A DNA stretch of 64,000 bases from Clostridioides difficile (GTDB lineage: Bacteria; Bacillota; Clostridia; Peptostreptococcales; Peptostreptococcaceae), in contig JABBZI010000007.1 of the NCBI GenBank assembly GCA_012955965.1, positions 1 through 64,000 on the forward strand, in the 5' to 3' direction. Below, in pieces: positions 29,830 through 38,941 of the stretch (its first letter is position 1; each line of letters begins with the position of its first letter). A model generated the notes under the pieces. That model saw only the letters and a program-made list of their open reading frames with translations, ran no database searches and was not told where the DNA came from. The position numbers were made by a program, and so were the translations under genes.

Positions 29830-31200
29830 TTAAGAAATAGATTTCTCTGTTTTTCTCATAAAGAAAATAGTTAGTATAAGTCCTATAAAACATACTGCTG
29901 CTGCAATCCAATAAGATTGATTACTAGCTATTACATAGGCTACTGTATGGCTTTTGAAATTTTGATTATATGTAAGGCTTTGTGCAAAGAAGCTACTAAA
30001 AAATGCTGTACCAAGAGCAAATGATAAATTACGAACTGTTGCAAGAAAGCTACCTCCATATCCTTGTTTTTGAGGAGGAACATCTGCAAGAATGCTACTA
30101 TTGTTTGGTGAACTAAAAGCACCTAGTCCAAGTCCGAAAATAACTAAGCATACAATTAAAAGAGATAATGGTGAATCTGCTTTTAAAAGTGCCATTCCAA
30201 CAAGGGAAATAGTCATAAATGAAAAAGAAGCTGTTAGAATATTCTTTGCACCATGTTTATCAGAAAGAGAACCTGCAATAGGAGCTATAAGTACCATAAT
30301 AAGTGGATGGACAGTCATTACAGAACCAGCCATCATAGGAGATAAATTTTTTAATTGCTCTAAATAAAATGGAAGTAGGAAAGACACTGCCATTTGAGGA
30401 AAGTAACAAGCAATTCCAATGATATTGCCTACAGTGAAATTTCTATTTTTAAATAAAGGTAGGTCAATAAAGCTCTGTTCAAACTTTACTTCTCTTAATG
30501 CTAATAATAAGAAGATTATAAGTGATGCTATACCTAGATACAATCTTGTATTTCCTTTTCCATTCATCGCAAGTAATATAAGTGTAGTACAAGTCGCAAA
30601 GAGCAGAAGACCTGGAATATCAAAGCTCTTATTTTGTTCATCTAAAACAGGTCTAGGAAGAAATTTAATTCCAAGAAAGACTGCTACAATACCAATGGGT
30701 ATATTGATAATAAAAATAGAAGGCCATCCGAAATGTTCTAAAAGTATCCCTCCAATTACAGGACCACTCATATTTCCTATACCAACTACCGCTCCAGTAA
30801 TTCCTATAGCCTTTCCTTTTTCATTTGCTGGAAATGCATTAGAAACTATACCAAGTCCAGTTGCCATTAAAATACTTGCTCCAACAGCTTGAAATATTCT
30901 TGAAGAAATTAATGTTGACAAGTTGTGTGATATACTACACAGAAAAGAACCTATTGTGAATACAAAAAATCCTAATGTGTATAGTCGATTTGAGCCTACT
31001 TTATCGCCGAGTTTTCCAAAAAATAACATAGTAGCTGTTACGACAAGCATATAAGCTGTTACAACCCACTGAATCTGTGACATGTTAATTTTAAAGTCAG
31101 TAGCAATTGTAGGATTTGCGATATTTAGTATACTTCCATCAAGAGTAGACATAAATACACCAATACAGATGATAATTAATACTATCCATTTTTGTTTCAT
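29830..31200 (-). CDS. ribZ: MFS transporter under FMN riboswitch (riboflavin transporter RibZ-like)
   Basis: A 456-aa, 14-TM DHA2-type (EmrB/QacA) major-facilitator protein with the motif TLDGSILNIANPTI and the motif-C-like GPVIGGILLEHFGWPSIFIINIP. The sequence alone reads as a drug exporter. However, it lies under a complete FMN riboswitch with terminator, which fits the RibZ group of riboflavin transporters described in Clostridia; the symbol depends on that recollection and on the riboswitch. Efflux of a toxic flavin analogue is the alternative. SD GGAGTG upstream of the ATG. Confidence 0.75.
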   Translation of the reverse strand: MKQKWIVLIIICIGVFMSTLDGSILNIANPTIATDFKINMSQIQWVVTAYMLVVTATMLFFGKLGDKVGSNRLYTLGFFVFTIGSFLCSISHNLSTLISSRIFQAVGASILMATGLGIVSNAFPANEKGKAIGITGAVVGIGNMSGPVIGGILLEHFGWPSIFIINIPIGIVAVFLGIKFLPRPVLDEQNKSFDIPGLLLFATCTTLILLAMNGKGNTRLYLGIASLIIFLLLALREVKFEQSFIDLPLFKNRNFTVGNIIGIACYFPQMAVSFLLPFYLEQLKNLSPMMAGSVMTVHPLIMVLIAPIAGSLSDKHGAKNILTASFSFMTISLVGMALLKADSPLSLLIVCLVIFGLGLGAFSSPNNSSILADVPPQKQGYGGSFLATVRNLSFALGTAFFSSFFAQSLTYNQNFKSHTVAYVIASNQSYWIAAAVCFIGLILTIFFMRKTEKSIS

Positions 31201-31263
31201 GATAACACTCCAATCTTTTATATAGTAGATTTTATAAGTACAGAATAGTTATAAAATAAACAA

Positions 31264-31292
31264 CAAAAAAAGCACCTACATCTTAGGTACCT
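31264..31292 (-). terminator. Regulated terminator of the FMN riboswitch
   Basis: On the minus strand, a GTACCTA-AGA-TGTAGGTGC hairpin followed by seven T residues, about 65 nt before the transporter ATG. The GGTACC segment can also pair with GAGTACC just after the aptamer, which offers an antiterminator. Confidence 0.75.
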
Positions 31293-31382
31293 CGAATGTG
31301 TTTAATTTCATGAATAAATACGGTAGTTGAAGGAGTTGTATAGATTACTCATGTAAAATTACATAAAGGTACTCATATACTA

Positions 31383-31494
31383 TTTTCTTCTACCATCCAG
31401 ATTTTACTGTCGGCTTTGGAATCTGACCAAATTATGCCATAAGGCTCGCGGGCTTTTACCGCCGATAGGGAATTTCACCCGTTTCTGAAGAAAA
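31383..31494 (-). promoter_or_regulatory. FMN riboswitch (RFN element)
   Basis: The minus strand has the RFN consensus in order: CGGGTGAAATTCCC, GGCGGTAAAAGCCCGCGAGC, then ATTCCAAAGCCGACAGTAAA and a GGATGG-type end. The P1 stem closes as TTTTCTTC (5') with GAAGAAAA (3'). FMN binding is expected to favour the downstream terminator (OFF), as for most RFN elements. Confidence 0.95.
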
Positions 31495-31783
31495 ACAGAT
31501 GTATTTTGTAATATTATTTTAACATAAAATTACAACGGAAACAATTGCATTTAAGTAATATGCAACTATATTACTGTATAAAGTGCTAAATTATACTTCC
31601 AAATAAAAAGCATATAAAAATTAAATAATACAGTATAGAATCTACTATAAGTATATAAAATTAATTTGTTAATGGTATTAAATGATAAGTTTTAGATTTA
31701 TCAAAAGCATAAAGCTGTAACAAAACTCGTATAATATTAATATCTTAATTAAGAGATATTGTAAATTATGAGGAGGCGCTAAT
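31495..31783. other. AT-rich divergent region, no gene
   Basis: It holds the promoter of the riboswitch transcript (-) and of the ATPase gene (+). Nothing else was recognised. Near 31620-31660 the sequence is only A/T-rich. Confidence 0.45.
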
Positions 31784-32863
31784 ATGGAAGGAAAGGTTAA
31801 AAAGGCATTTCCAGGTGGGAACACATCACAAGGCTCATATTCTTTTTTTGAATATATAATTCCTGAAAATGTAAAAAGAGTTTTTTGTTTAAAAGGTGGT
31901 CCTGGAGTGGGAAAATCTTCACTTATGAAAAAAATTTATAAAGAATTTTTAAGTAGAGGATATGATGTTGAATTATATAACTGTCCTTCTGACCCAAGTT
32001 CATTGGACGGTGTAGTTATAAAGGAATTAGGCGTGGTACTTATGGATGCAACTGCTCCACACACTATGGACCCAAAGTTACCAGGAGCTTTGGATGAGAT
32101 AATTAATTTAGGCGATTATTGGAATACAGAAGAGTTAGAAAAAAATAGACAAGAAATATCGGTATACGATAAAGATATTAGTAACGCATTTAAAAGAGCA
32201 TTTAAGTTTTTAAAAGCGTCAGAACCAATCTTTAGAGATATAGAGGAAAAATATTCTGACTGTATGGATTATGGTAAAGTGAATCTAGTTACAGAAGAAT
32301 TTATTAAAAAATTGTTTGATGGAGTTGAGAGCACAGGGAATTTGAGAAGAGAGAAGCATTTATTTGGTTCAGCCATAACTCCTGTAGGATGCTTAGATTA
32401 TACAGAAAATATTTTAAAAGATGTAAATAAGGTTTATTATTTGGATGGAGAAATAGGCACTGGCAAGACTACAGTATTAAACAAAGTGTATAAGAAAGCT
32501 ATTGAAAAGGGTTTAAATGTAGAAGTTTATCATTATCCACTTATTCCAGAAAAAATTGAGACTGTACTATTGACTGACTTAGACATAGGTATAACTATAA
32601 GCACAACCTTTAAAGAAGAGGATACAATTAATTTAAATCAATTTTTAAATAGAGAAAAATTACTTAAATATGAAGAAGATATTAAATTTGACGAAAAAGT
32701 TTTGGATGATTTAATTTGTTGGGCTGTGTTAAACCTTAAGAGAGCTAAATCTAAACATGATATTATAGAAAGTTACTATAGCCCTAATATGAGATTTGAT
32801 GAAGTTGGAAAGTTAAGAGACAAACTAGTTAAGCGAATTTTAAAATACGAGGAAAATGTATAA
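31784..32863 (+). CDS. Twin P-loop ATPase (PRK06851 family)
   Basis: A 359-aa cytoplasmic protein with two P-loop domains: GGPGVGKSS near residues 38-46 and DGEIGTGKTT near residues 221-230. Each half is followed by a similar YDVELYNCP/LNVEVYHYP strand, so it arose by internal duplication. The family is conserved in Clostridia without an assigned function. The SD AGGAGG lies upstream. Monocistronic. Confidence 0.8.
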   Translation: MEGKVKKAFPGGNTSQGSYSFFEYIIPENVKRVFCLKGGPGVGKSSLMKKIYKEFLSRGYDVELYNCPSDPSSLDGVVIKELGVVLMDATAPHTMDPKLPGALDEIINLGDYWNTEELEKNRQEISVYDKDISNAFKRAFKFLKASEPIFRDIEEKYSDCMDYGKVNLVTEEFIKKLFDGVESTGNLRREKHLFGSAITPVGCLDYTENILKDVNKVYYLDGEIGTGKTTVLNKVYKKAIEKGLNVEVYHYPLIPEKIETVLLTDLDIGITISTTFKEEDTINLNQFLNREKLLKYEEDIKFDEKVLDDLICWAVLNLKRAKSKHDIIESYYSPNMRFDEVGKLRDKLVKRILKYEENV

Positions 32864-32912
32864 AAAAATATCTTAAATTAGATGTTAATTATAAAATATA
32901 ATTTTTAGTAAA

Positions 32913-32950
32913 TTGGTGTAGCTTTGAAGCTATGCCATTTTGCTTTTTTT
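32913..32950 (+). terminator. Terminator after the twin P-loop ATPase
   Basis: GGTGTAGCTT pairs with AAGCTATGCC (two G-U pairs), followed by TTTTGCTTTTTTT. Confidence 0.75.
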
Positions 32951-33079
32951 GATGTATGATATTATATACTAAAGATGAATTTTAATATATAAGTTTGATA
33001 TAATAAACATATGTAAATGTTCAATATTTAATCAAAGAAAATTATCATATAAAAATAAATTTGTAAGGAGTAATACAGT

Positions 33080-33760
33080 ATGAAAAAACAATATGTGTTT
33101 ATAATACTAGCAAGTACTATTTTAGGTATACTTGTTGGAACCATATTTAGAGATTATAGTAATGAAGAAACAGTTTATACAAGTAAAGATAAGTCAATAA
33201 GAAAAGAAATAAAATTGACAAGAAAGTCTATAAAAGAATTAACAAAAGAAAAAGATAGATTAGATGAAGAAATTGATTCAATGAAAAAAAATCAAAAAAA
33301 TTCTGAAGAAATCTCAGAAATAGAAAATCTTAGAAATGGTTTATCATATTCAGATGTGAAAGGCAGTGGAATAGTAGTAAGTATAGATGCTATAGATGAA
33401 AAAACAGGGAATATAGCAAATAGTATAGACTATAATAAAATACTTGTAAAAGTCATAAATGAATTAAAAGTAAATGGAGGAAAATACATAGAAATAAATG
33501 GTCAAAGAATCAATCAATACTCAGAAGTTGTACTTGCAGGAAGTCATATAAACATAAATGGAGTTCCTGTGGCACAACCCTATGAAATAAAATGTATTGG
33601 GGATAAAAATAAACTATCTAATTATGTAGATAAAGGCAGTAAATATTTAGATAGTATACAAACTACTTATCCAATGAAAGTAAGTATAAAAACTGAAGAA
33701 AATATCTCTATGAAAAAAATGAATATACCTAATAAATTAAAGTATATAAAGGGTGATTAA
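33080..33760 (+). CDS. DUF881 protein, first gene of the secondary type IV pilus operon
   Basis: A 226-aa protein with an N-terminal signal-anchor (residues 5-23), then a coiled coil (about 30-90) and the DUF881 domain (KGSGIVVSIDA, VKVINELKVNGGKYIEINGQRI). The DUF881 part would lie outside the membrane. In sporulating bacteria similar proteins are linked to division genes; here it leads the pilus operon and overlaps pilB by 8 nt. A structural role in the pilus basal complex is inferred from position only. Confidence 0.75.
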   Translation: MKKQYVFIILASTILGILVGTIFRDYSNEETVYTSKDKSIRKEIKLTRKSIKELTKEKDRLDEEIDSMKKNQKNSEEISEIENLRNGLSYSDVKGSGIVVSIDAIDEKTGNIANSIDYNKILVKVINELKVNGGKYIEINGQRINQYSEVVLAGSHININGVPVAQPYEIKCIGDKNKLSNYVDKGSKYLDSIQTTYPMKVSIKTEENISMKKMNIPNKLKYIKGD

Positions 33761-35132
33761 GATTATATTAGAGGAAAGCAGCTTACCAATGTTAATACCA
33801 GAAAAGCTAGCAAAAAAATATAATGTATTTCCAGTGGAATTTCAAGATGATAATTTAGTAGTAGAAATAGAAGATGAAGATATATATGCTCTACAGGATT
33901 TAAGATTGGCGACAGGTAAAGAAATTATATTGAAAAAAGAGAAAAAAGAACTTATAAGTGAGAAGATTGATAAATATTACAATAACTTTGAACTTGATGA
34001 AGATTATGCAAAAAAATTATTTGAAAATCTTTTAGAGAAAGCTATAAAAGAAAACGCAAGTGATATACATATAGAACCATTTAAAGAGCATTTAATAGTG
34101 AGAATGAGAGTAGATGGAGAACTAAAAGAAGTATCAAAGTTTTTAATTGATATATATCCATCATTATCTACTGTAGTCAAATTAAAGGCCTCAATGGATA
34201 TAACGGAAAAAAGACTTCCACAAGATGGCAGAGTGGATATAAAGTTAGGAGGGAATTTAATTGATATTAGAGTCTCATCAATACCAACTGTATATGGTGA
34301 AAAAATTGTTTTAAGAATACTTAATAGAGACTCTTTCTTAAAAGATAAGTTAGAACTTGGTTTTTCAGAAGAAGCGATAAAATCTATAAATAATATAATA
34401 AGTAAAAGAGCAGGAATATTACTAGTGACAGGACCTACAGGTAGCGGAAAGACTACAACAGTATATTCCCTATTAAATGATTTAAAAGGTATAAATAAAA
34501 ATATAATGACTATAGAAAATCCAGTAGAGTATAAGATGGATGGTATAAGTCAGATTCAAGTAAACTCAAAAGTAGGATTAAGTTTTGATGTGGGTCTTAG
34601 AGCAATATTAAGACAAGACCCAGATATAATAATGGTCGGAGAAATAAGAGATGCAGAAACTGCTAAAATAGCAGTAAGAGCAGCTATAACTGGTCATTTA
34701 GTTATAAGTACTTTGCACACTAATGATGCAGTGTCTTCTATAGCTAGATTATTAGAAATGCAAATACCACCATATCTTTTAAATGCATCTCTTATAGGTG
34801 TTATATCTCAAAAATTGGTTAGAAAAGTTTGTAATCATTGTAGTCATGAGATTATGATAAAAGATAATTTTAGTGGAGATGTAAATACTAAAGTAGCTGT
34901 AGGCTGTGAAAGATGTAATGACAAAGGGTATTTTGGAAGAACAGCAATTTATGAAATATTAGAAGTAAATGATGACATGAGAACATGTATAAGAAATATG
35001 GATGATTCTAGTGCTATTAAAGACGTGGCACAAAAAAATGGAATGATAACATTTGAAGATAGTTGTAAAAGACTAATAAATGAAAAAATAACAACATTAG
35101 AAGAATGTCTAGTAGTAAATGAAATGATTTAA
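33753..35132 (+). CDS. pilB2: Type IV pilus assembly ATPase PilB (secondary cluster)
   Basis: The extension motor of the pilus, 459 aa from the GTG at 33753. The N-terminal region (residues about 10-60) is a short MshE/GspE-N-like part. The ATPase core has Walker [11 protein letters not shown], the Asp box and Walker B DPDIIMVGEIRD, and the tetracysteine zinc site (CNHC ... CERC). The start codon is uncertain: the GTG lies inside the SD AAAGGGTGA; an ATT at 33762 is placed better, and ATG at 33789 is another choice. The symbol follows the C. difficile secondary cluster and is from memory. Confidence 0.9.
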   Translation: MIKIILEESSLPMLIPEKLAKKYNVFPVEFQDDNLVVEIEDEDIYALQDLRLATGKEIILKKEKKELISEKIDKYYNNFELDEDYAKKLFENLLEKAIKENASDIHIEPFKEHLIVRMRVDGELKEVSKFLIDIYPSLSTVVKLKASMDITEKRLPQDGRVDIKLGGNLIDIRVSSIPTVYGEKIVLRILNRDSFLKDKLELGFSEEAIKSINNIISKRAGILLVTGPTGSGKTTTVYSLLNDLKGINKNIMTIENPVEYKMDGISQIQVNSKVGLSFDVGLRAILRQDPDIIMVGEIRDAETAKIAVRAAITGHLVISTLHTNDAVSSIARLLEMQIPPYLLNASLIGVISQKLVRKVCNHCSHEIMIKDNFSGDVNTKVAVGCERCNDKGYFGRTAIYEILEVNDDMRTCIRNMDDSSAIKDVAQKNGMITFEDSCKRLINEKITTLEECLVVNEMI

Positions 35133-35246
35133 TTAAAATGTTTGAACATAAGTTATATTTGAGTGAAACAAAATTGAATGTATTAAATTAAAAAATATTG
35201 AGTTTATTTAATTGCAATTAATATAATTTGGAAGGAATTATAGTAC

Positions 35247-36332
35247 ATGAGATTATCTAAAAGTATATTTTATAATTTAGAAAAATTCTATTTAATATTA
35301 AATAGAGTTAGTGATAAAGAAGTTAGAGTAATTTGCAAAGAGATAGGTATATTATTAGAATCTGGATGTGAAATTACAAAGATATTTGAAGTCATTGAGG
35401 GTCAGTCTAGTAAAAAAGTAAAAAATTTGCTTAATATAGTATCAAATCACATCCAAAAAGGTAACTCAATAGCAGAATCATTTCAGATAACAGGGACATT
35501 TTCTAAATTCTTTATAAGCATGGTAAGAGCAGGAGAAACCAGTGGAAACCTAGATGTAATAATGAATGATTTATCTAATTATTATGATAAAGAATACAAA
35601 TTAAAAATGAAAATAATAAATATTTCAATCTATCCAATAATACTTATAGTATTATCTATCGTGTCAATGATATTTATATTCGTATTTGTAATACCTAATT
35701 TTCAGGTGGTTTTTACAAGTAATGGAATTGAGCCACCTTTAATAACTAGAGTCTTAATAGGAATATCCACAATAGTTACAAATAACCTAGGTTATCTTAT
35801 GCTTAGCTTTTTATTATTTTTTATAGCAACCATTTATTTTCTTATAACTAATGATAATGTAAAAAGATTAATTAATTCTCTGAAATTTAAAATGCCTTTT
35901 ATAAGAAAAATTAATCAGTTAGTAGCTACAACCAGATTTTCTAGAGCCTTGTCTATTTTAATTAGTAGTGGAATACAAATAGTGGAAGCTATAGAAATGT
36001 CAGCAAGTGTAGTAGATAATGAGTTTATTTGTGAAAGGCTAAAGATTTCCAATAACTATATAAAAAAAGGAAATGGTATAGGTAAGTCCTTGAATCTAGC
36101 AAATATTTTTCCTAAATTATTTATTTCAATGGCAAATACAGGAGAAGAAAGCGGAAAACTAGATAAAAGCTTAGATGTAATAAATAAATTCTATGAAAGT
36201 GAATTAAATAATAAAATAGAGCAAATAATGAAATTTATAGAGCCTATTTTAATTGTTTTTATGGGATTAATTATTGGAACTTTTATTTTAGCTATGGTTA
36301 TTCCTATGTTTGATGCAGTTACTAGTTTTTAA
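35247..36332 (+). CDS. pilC2: Type IV pilus inner-membrane protein PilC (secondary cluster)
   Basis: A 361-aa polytopic protein of the T2SF/PilC family. Two similar GspF domains are visible, each with the pattern GSGCEI/SSGIQIVE and an ...FPKLFISMxxxGExSGKLD motif (FSKFFISMVRAGETSGNLD and FPKLFISMANTGEESGKLD), and three membrane helices. It anchors the motor at the inner membrane. ATG with SD GGAAGGA. It lies 114 nt after pilB without a terminator between. Confidence 0.9.
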   Translation: MRLSKSIFYNLEKFYLILNRVSDKEVRVICKEIGILLESGCEITKIFEVIEGQSSKKVKNLLNIVSNHIQKGNSIAESFQITGTFSKFFISMVRAGETSGNLDVIMNDLSNYYDKEYKLKMKIINISIYPIILIVLSIVSMIFIFVFVIPNFQVVFTSNGIEPPLITRVLIGISTIVTNNLGYLMLSFLLFFIATIYFLITNDNVKRLINSLKFKMPFIRKINQLVATTRFSRALSILISSGIQIVEAIEMSASVVDNEFICERLKISNNYIKKGNGIGKSLNLANIFPKLFISMANTGEESGKLDKSLDVINKFYESELNNKIEQIMKFIEPILIVFMGLIIGTFILAMVIPMFDAVTSF

Positions 36333-36383
36333 GAAAAAAATAAATTTTATCTAATAAAATTTTTAAAAGGAGAGAATATTTAA

Positions 36384-36734
36384 TTGATAAATAAAAAACG
36401 AAAGGGATTTACACTTGTTGAAATGATTGTAGTAGTAACAATTTTAGGTGTTATATCTAGTATAGCATTAGTTAAGTACAGTAAGGTTCAAGAAAGTGCA
36501 AAACTAAATGCAGATTATACAAATGCTGCCAATATAGTAACAGCAGCAAGTATGGCTATTAATGATGATGAAAACATAACACAATCTCTAAGCGTAGAAT
36601 CTTTAAAGGAAAAAGGATATTTGAATACTGTTCCAGTTCCTCAAAGTACAACAGGTAAATTTGAACTTGTTATAAGCGATAGTGGAGCAGATATAAGTGT
36701 AAATGTAAATTCTAAACAATTCTATCCAAAGTAA
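36384..36734 (+). CDS. pilA2: Type IV pilin (secondary cluster, PilA2-like)
   Basis: A small prepilin of 116 aa. The leader MINKKRKG ends with Gly before FTLVEMIVVV, which is the prepilin peptidase site with the conserved Glu at +5. One hydrophobic helix (residues 9-32) is followed by a short globular domain of about 80 aa without cysteines. The start is TTG at 36384, 9 nt after the SD AAAGGAGAG. In C. difficile the gene in this position is the pilin of the second cluster. No prepilin peptidase is encoded in this operon, so processing must use one encoded elsewhere. Confidence 0.88.
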   Translation: MINKKRKGFTLVEMIVVVTILGVISSIALVKYSKVQESAKLNADYTNAANIVTAASMAINDDENITQSLSVESLKEKGYLNTVPVPQSTTGKFELVISDSGADISVNVNSKQFYPK

Positions 36735-36773
36735 TCTTTATATATATGTATTTTTATAGTTTAATCAAAGGAG

Positions 36774-37646
36774 ATGGTTGTAATTAAAAAAATTTTAAAT
36801 TTAGAGATAAATGATGATTACATAAGGATTGTATTTTTAAGAAAAAATCACAAAAAAATTTTTATAGATAAATCAGTCACAAAAGATATAAATTTTAATA
36901 TGAAAAATGATAGTAAAGATGTTATTAAGAGTAGATACATAGAAGATGTAGTTAGATTTGTAAAAGAGGAGATAGGTAAATTAAAAATATCATATAAAAA
37001 TTTATACTTTAATATCCAAATTCAAGACATAGTAATTAGAAATATTGAGATTCTAGACACTAAGAAAAAAAGAGATATATTAAATATGATTGAATTTGAA
37101 ATAACACAATACATTCCAATAAATATAAACAACTATTCAATAAAATATAAAGTTATAAAATCTAGTCATGAGAAATTGAATATACAAGTAGTTCTTTTTC
37201 CAAAGATTATTATTCAATTAATTAAGAGCATTTCAACAAATCTAAACTTAAATCCAAAGGTCATAAATATAAATTTTGATATATTACAAAAACTCATAAA
37301 CTTAGACTTGATAGAAAATTTTTTAGAAGAAGGGATTTTTATAGAGTGTAAAAAAAATCAGTTCATTATAAATATAACAAGAGATAAAAAAATAGAAGAA
37401 ACATACTTACTATCAAAAGAAATAAAATCCTATGAATCAGTAAAGAAGCTATTAAGTAGTTTTAAGTGCATCTATTACTATGGGATAGAAAATTATTTTA
37501 TTGAAGAATACTTTAAAGATACAGATAGGTATATAGAAATAAGTCCATTGAAATTAAAAGATAAAGTAAAAATAGAAAATAATTTTGATAGAGATTTAGA
37601 AAATAGCAGTATAAATTATATAAGTAATATAGGAATGCTTGTTTAA
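36774..37646 (+). CDS. PilM-like pilus assembly protein
   Basis: A 290-aa cytoplasmic protein with an actin-like fold pattern typical of PilM (IRIVFL near the start, ...NIQIQDIVIRNIEI and MIEFEITQYIPININ near residues 90-115). PilM binds the N-terminus of PilN. The start is unsure: the ATG at 36774 directly touches the SD AAAGGAG (36767-36773), whereas an ATT at 36783 stands 9 nt after it. Homology is distant. Confidence 0.65.
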   Translation: MVVIKKILNLEINDDYIRIVFLRKNHKKIFIDKSVTKDINFNMKNDSKDVIKSRYIEDVVRFVKEEIGKLKISYKNLYFNIQIQDIVIRNIEILDTKKKRDILNMIEFEITQYIPININNYSIKYKVIKSSHEKLNIQVVLFPKIIIQLIKSISTNLNLNPKVININFDILQKLINLDLIENFLEEGIFIECKKNQFIINITRDKKIEETYLLSKEIKSYESVKKLLSSFKCIYYYGIENYFIEEYFKDTDRYIEISPLKLKDKVKIENNFDRDLENSSINYISNIGMLV

Positions 37647-38090
37647 ATGAAATCTTGTAAAACTATGAATTTTCTCAATGGATTAAAAGAAACTAAACCT
37701 TGTAATAAGATATATAAAATAATAATAGTTTTAATTTTAACATGTATTTTATTTAAGTCGTTTATTTATATGAAATCGATAAATGAACTTAAAAATTATA
37801 TAAGTAAAAATAATTCAATAAATGAACCAAAACAGACTATACCAGTTGCTGAAAAGGCTAGAGAGAAATTTTCTAAAATAAAACTTAATGAAATAAAAAA
37901 AATATATGAAATTGTAGGAATAAGTAACATTACTAAAATATCAATAGATAAAAATAAGCTGGAAATGGAAGGAGTATGTAATGATTTAGATATTTTAAAT
38001 AATCTAAGAAAAATAAGATACATAAAAGATTATTATATAGACAGTATCGTAAGAGATGGAGAAAATTACAAATTTAGAATAAAAAGTTAG
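37647..38090 (+). CDS. PilN-like membrane protein
   Basis: A 147-aa protein with one N-terminal TM helix (about residues 23-43) and a small extracellular domain (about 80-147). The size and place directly after the PilM-like gene and before the PilO-like gene support PilN; sequence similarity is too low to be sure. It starts with ATG immediately after the previous stop (TAAATG), so it is probably translationally coupled. Confidence 0.55.
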   Translation: MKSCKTMNFLNGLKETKPCNKIYKIIIVLILTCILFKSFIYMKSINELKNYISKNNSINEPKQTIPVAEKAREKFSKIKLNEIKKIYEIVGISNITKISIDKNKLEMEGVCNDLDILNNLRKIRYIKDYYIDSIVRDGENYKFRIKS

Positions 38091-38104
38091 ATGGGTGATT
38101 ATTT

Positions 38105-38689
38105 TTGAGATTAAATAATAGAGAAAAAAATCTACTTAAAATATTGTTCATATTAATTATTGTATTAGCTACTAATATAATATTAAGTCCACTAGAAAAA
38201 AACTTGACTAATTTGAAGAAAGAAAAACAAAATCTAATGAATAAAATAAATAAGCAAGATAATTATCAGATAAAGGATAATAGTTATAAAGATGATAAAT
38301 ATATAGAAAATGTTGAATTAAATGGAAATGAAGAATTAAAAAGTAATTTTAATAATTCATTTTTAGATAAAAAAACAGATAAAGATATGGTGTTATTAGT
38401 AGAAAATAAACTGAGAGATATAGTAAATATAGAATATATTAACCAAGAAAGCAGCTTAGATAATAATAATAAAAAACAAGTTAATTTAGAAATAAAAGTT
38501 AATGGTGAGCTTGAGAATGTATTGAAAATTGAAGGTTTAATGAAGAATTTAAATCTAAATAATAAACTTGAAAAAATAGAAATTAACAAATTGAAAGCGA
38601 GTAATTTAGATGTTCAAAACATTTCTAATGAGTATGAACGAGGAAAAGACAATATTGTTGAATGTAAAATGACAATTAGAGTCATATAA
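38105..38689 (+). CDS. PilO-like membrane protein
   Basis: A 194-aa protein with one TM helix (residues 8-25), a coiled coil (about 30-45) and a C-terminal domain of alternating strands. The size and order match PilO, the partner of PilN. The start is TTG at 38105, 5 nt after GGGTGATT. Last gene of the secondary pilus operon; no obvious terminator follows within 100 nt. Confidence 0.55.
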   Translation: MRLNNREKNLLKILFILIIVLATNIILSPLEKNLTNLKKEKQNLMNKINKQDNYQIKDNSYKDDKYIENVELNGNEELKSNFNNSFLDKKTDKDMVLLVENKLRDIVNIEYINQESSLDNNNKKQVNLEIKVNGELENVLKIEGLMKNLNLNNKLEKIEINKLKASNLDVQNISNEYERGKDNIVECKMTIRVI

Positions 38690-38941
38690 CAAAAAAGAAT
38701 AGATAAAGTAAAAAACTATTATCAATTAATAAAATTTTATAGAGGAATTAGTTTTACGATAATCCATTTCTACAAGAGGGATTGTTAGTGATTTTATCGA
38801 AATCCTAATTAAAGTTAATATATTATACCAAAATATAAGTGAATTTAAGAGAATATTTACTTATACTATAGATTGATTAATAAAAAAATGGTATAATAAC
38901 AAATTGTACTTTAATTTAATAATAAGGGAGTGGAAGTCATA

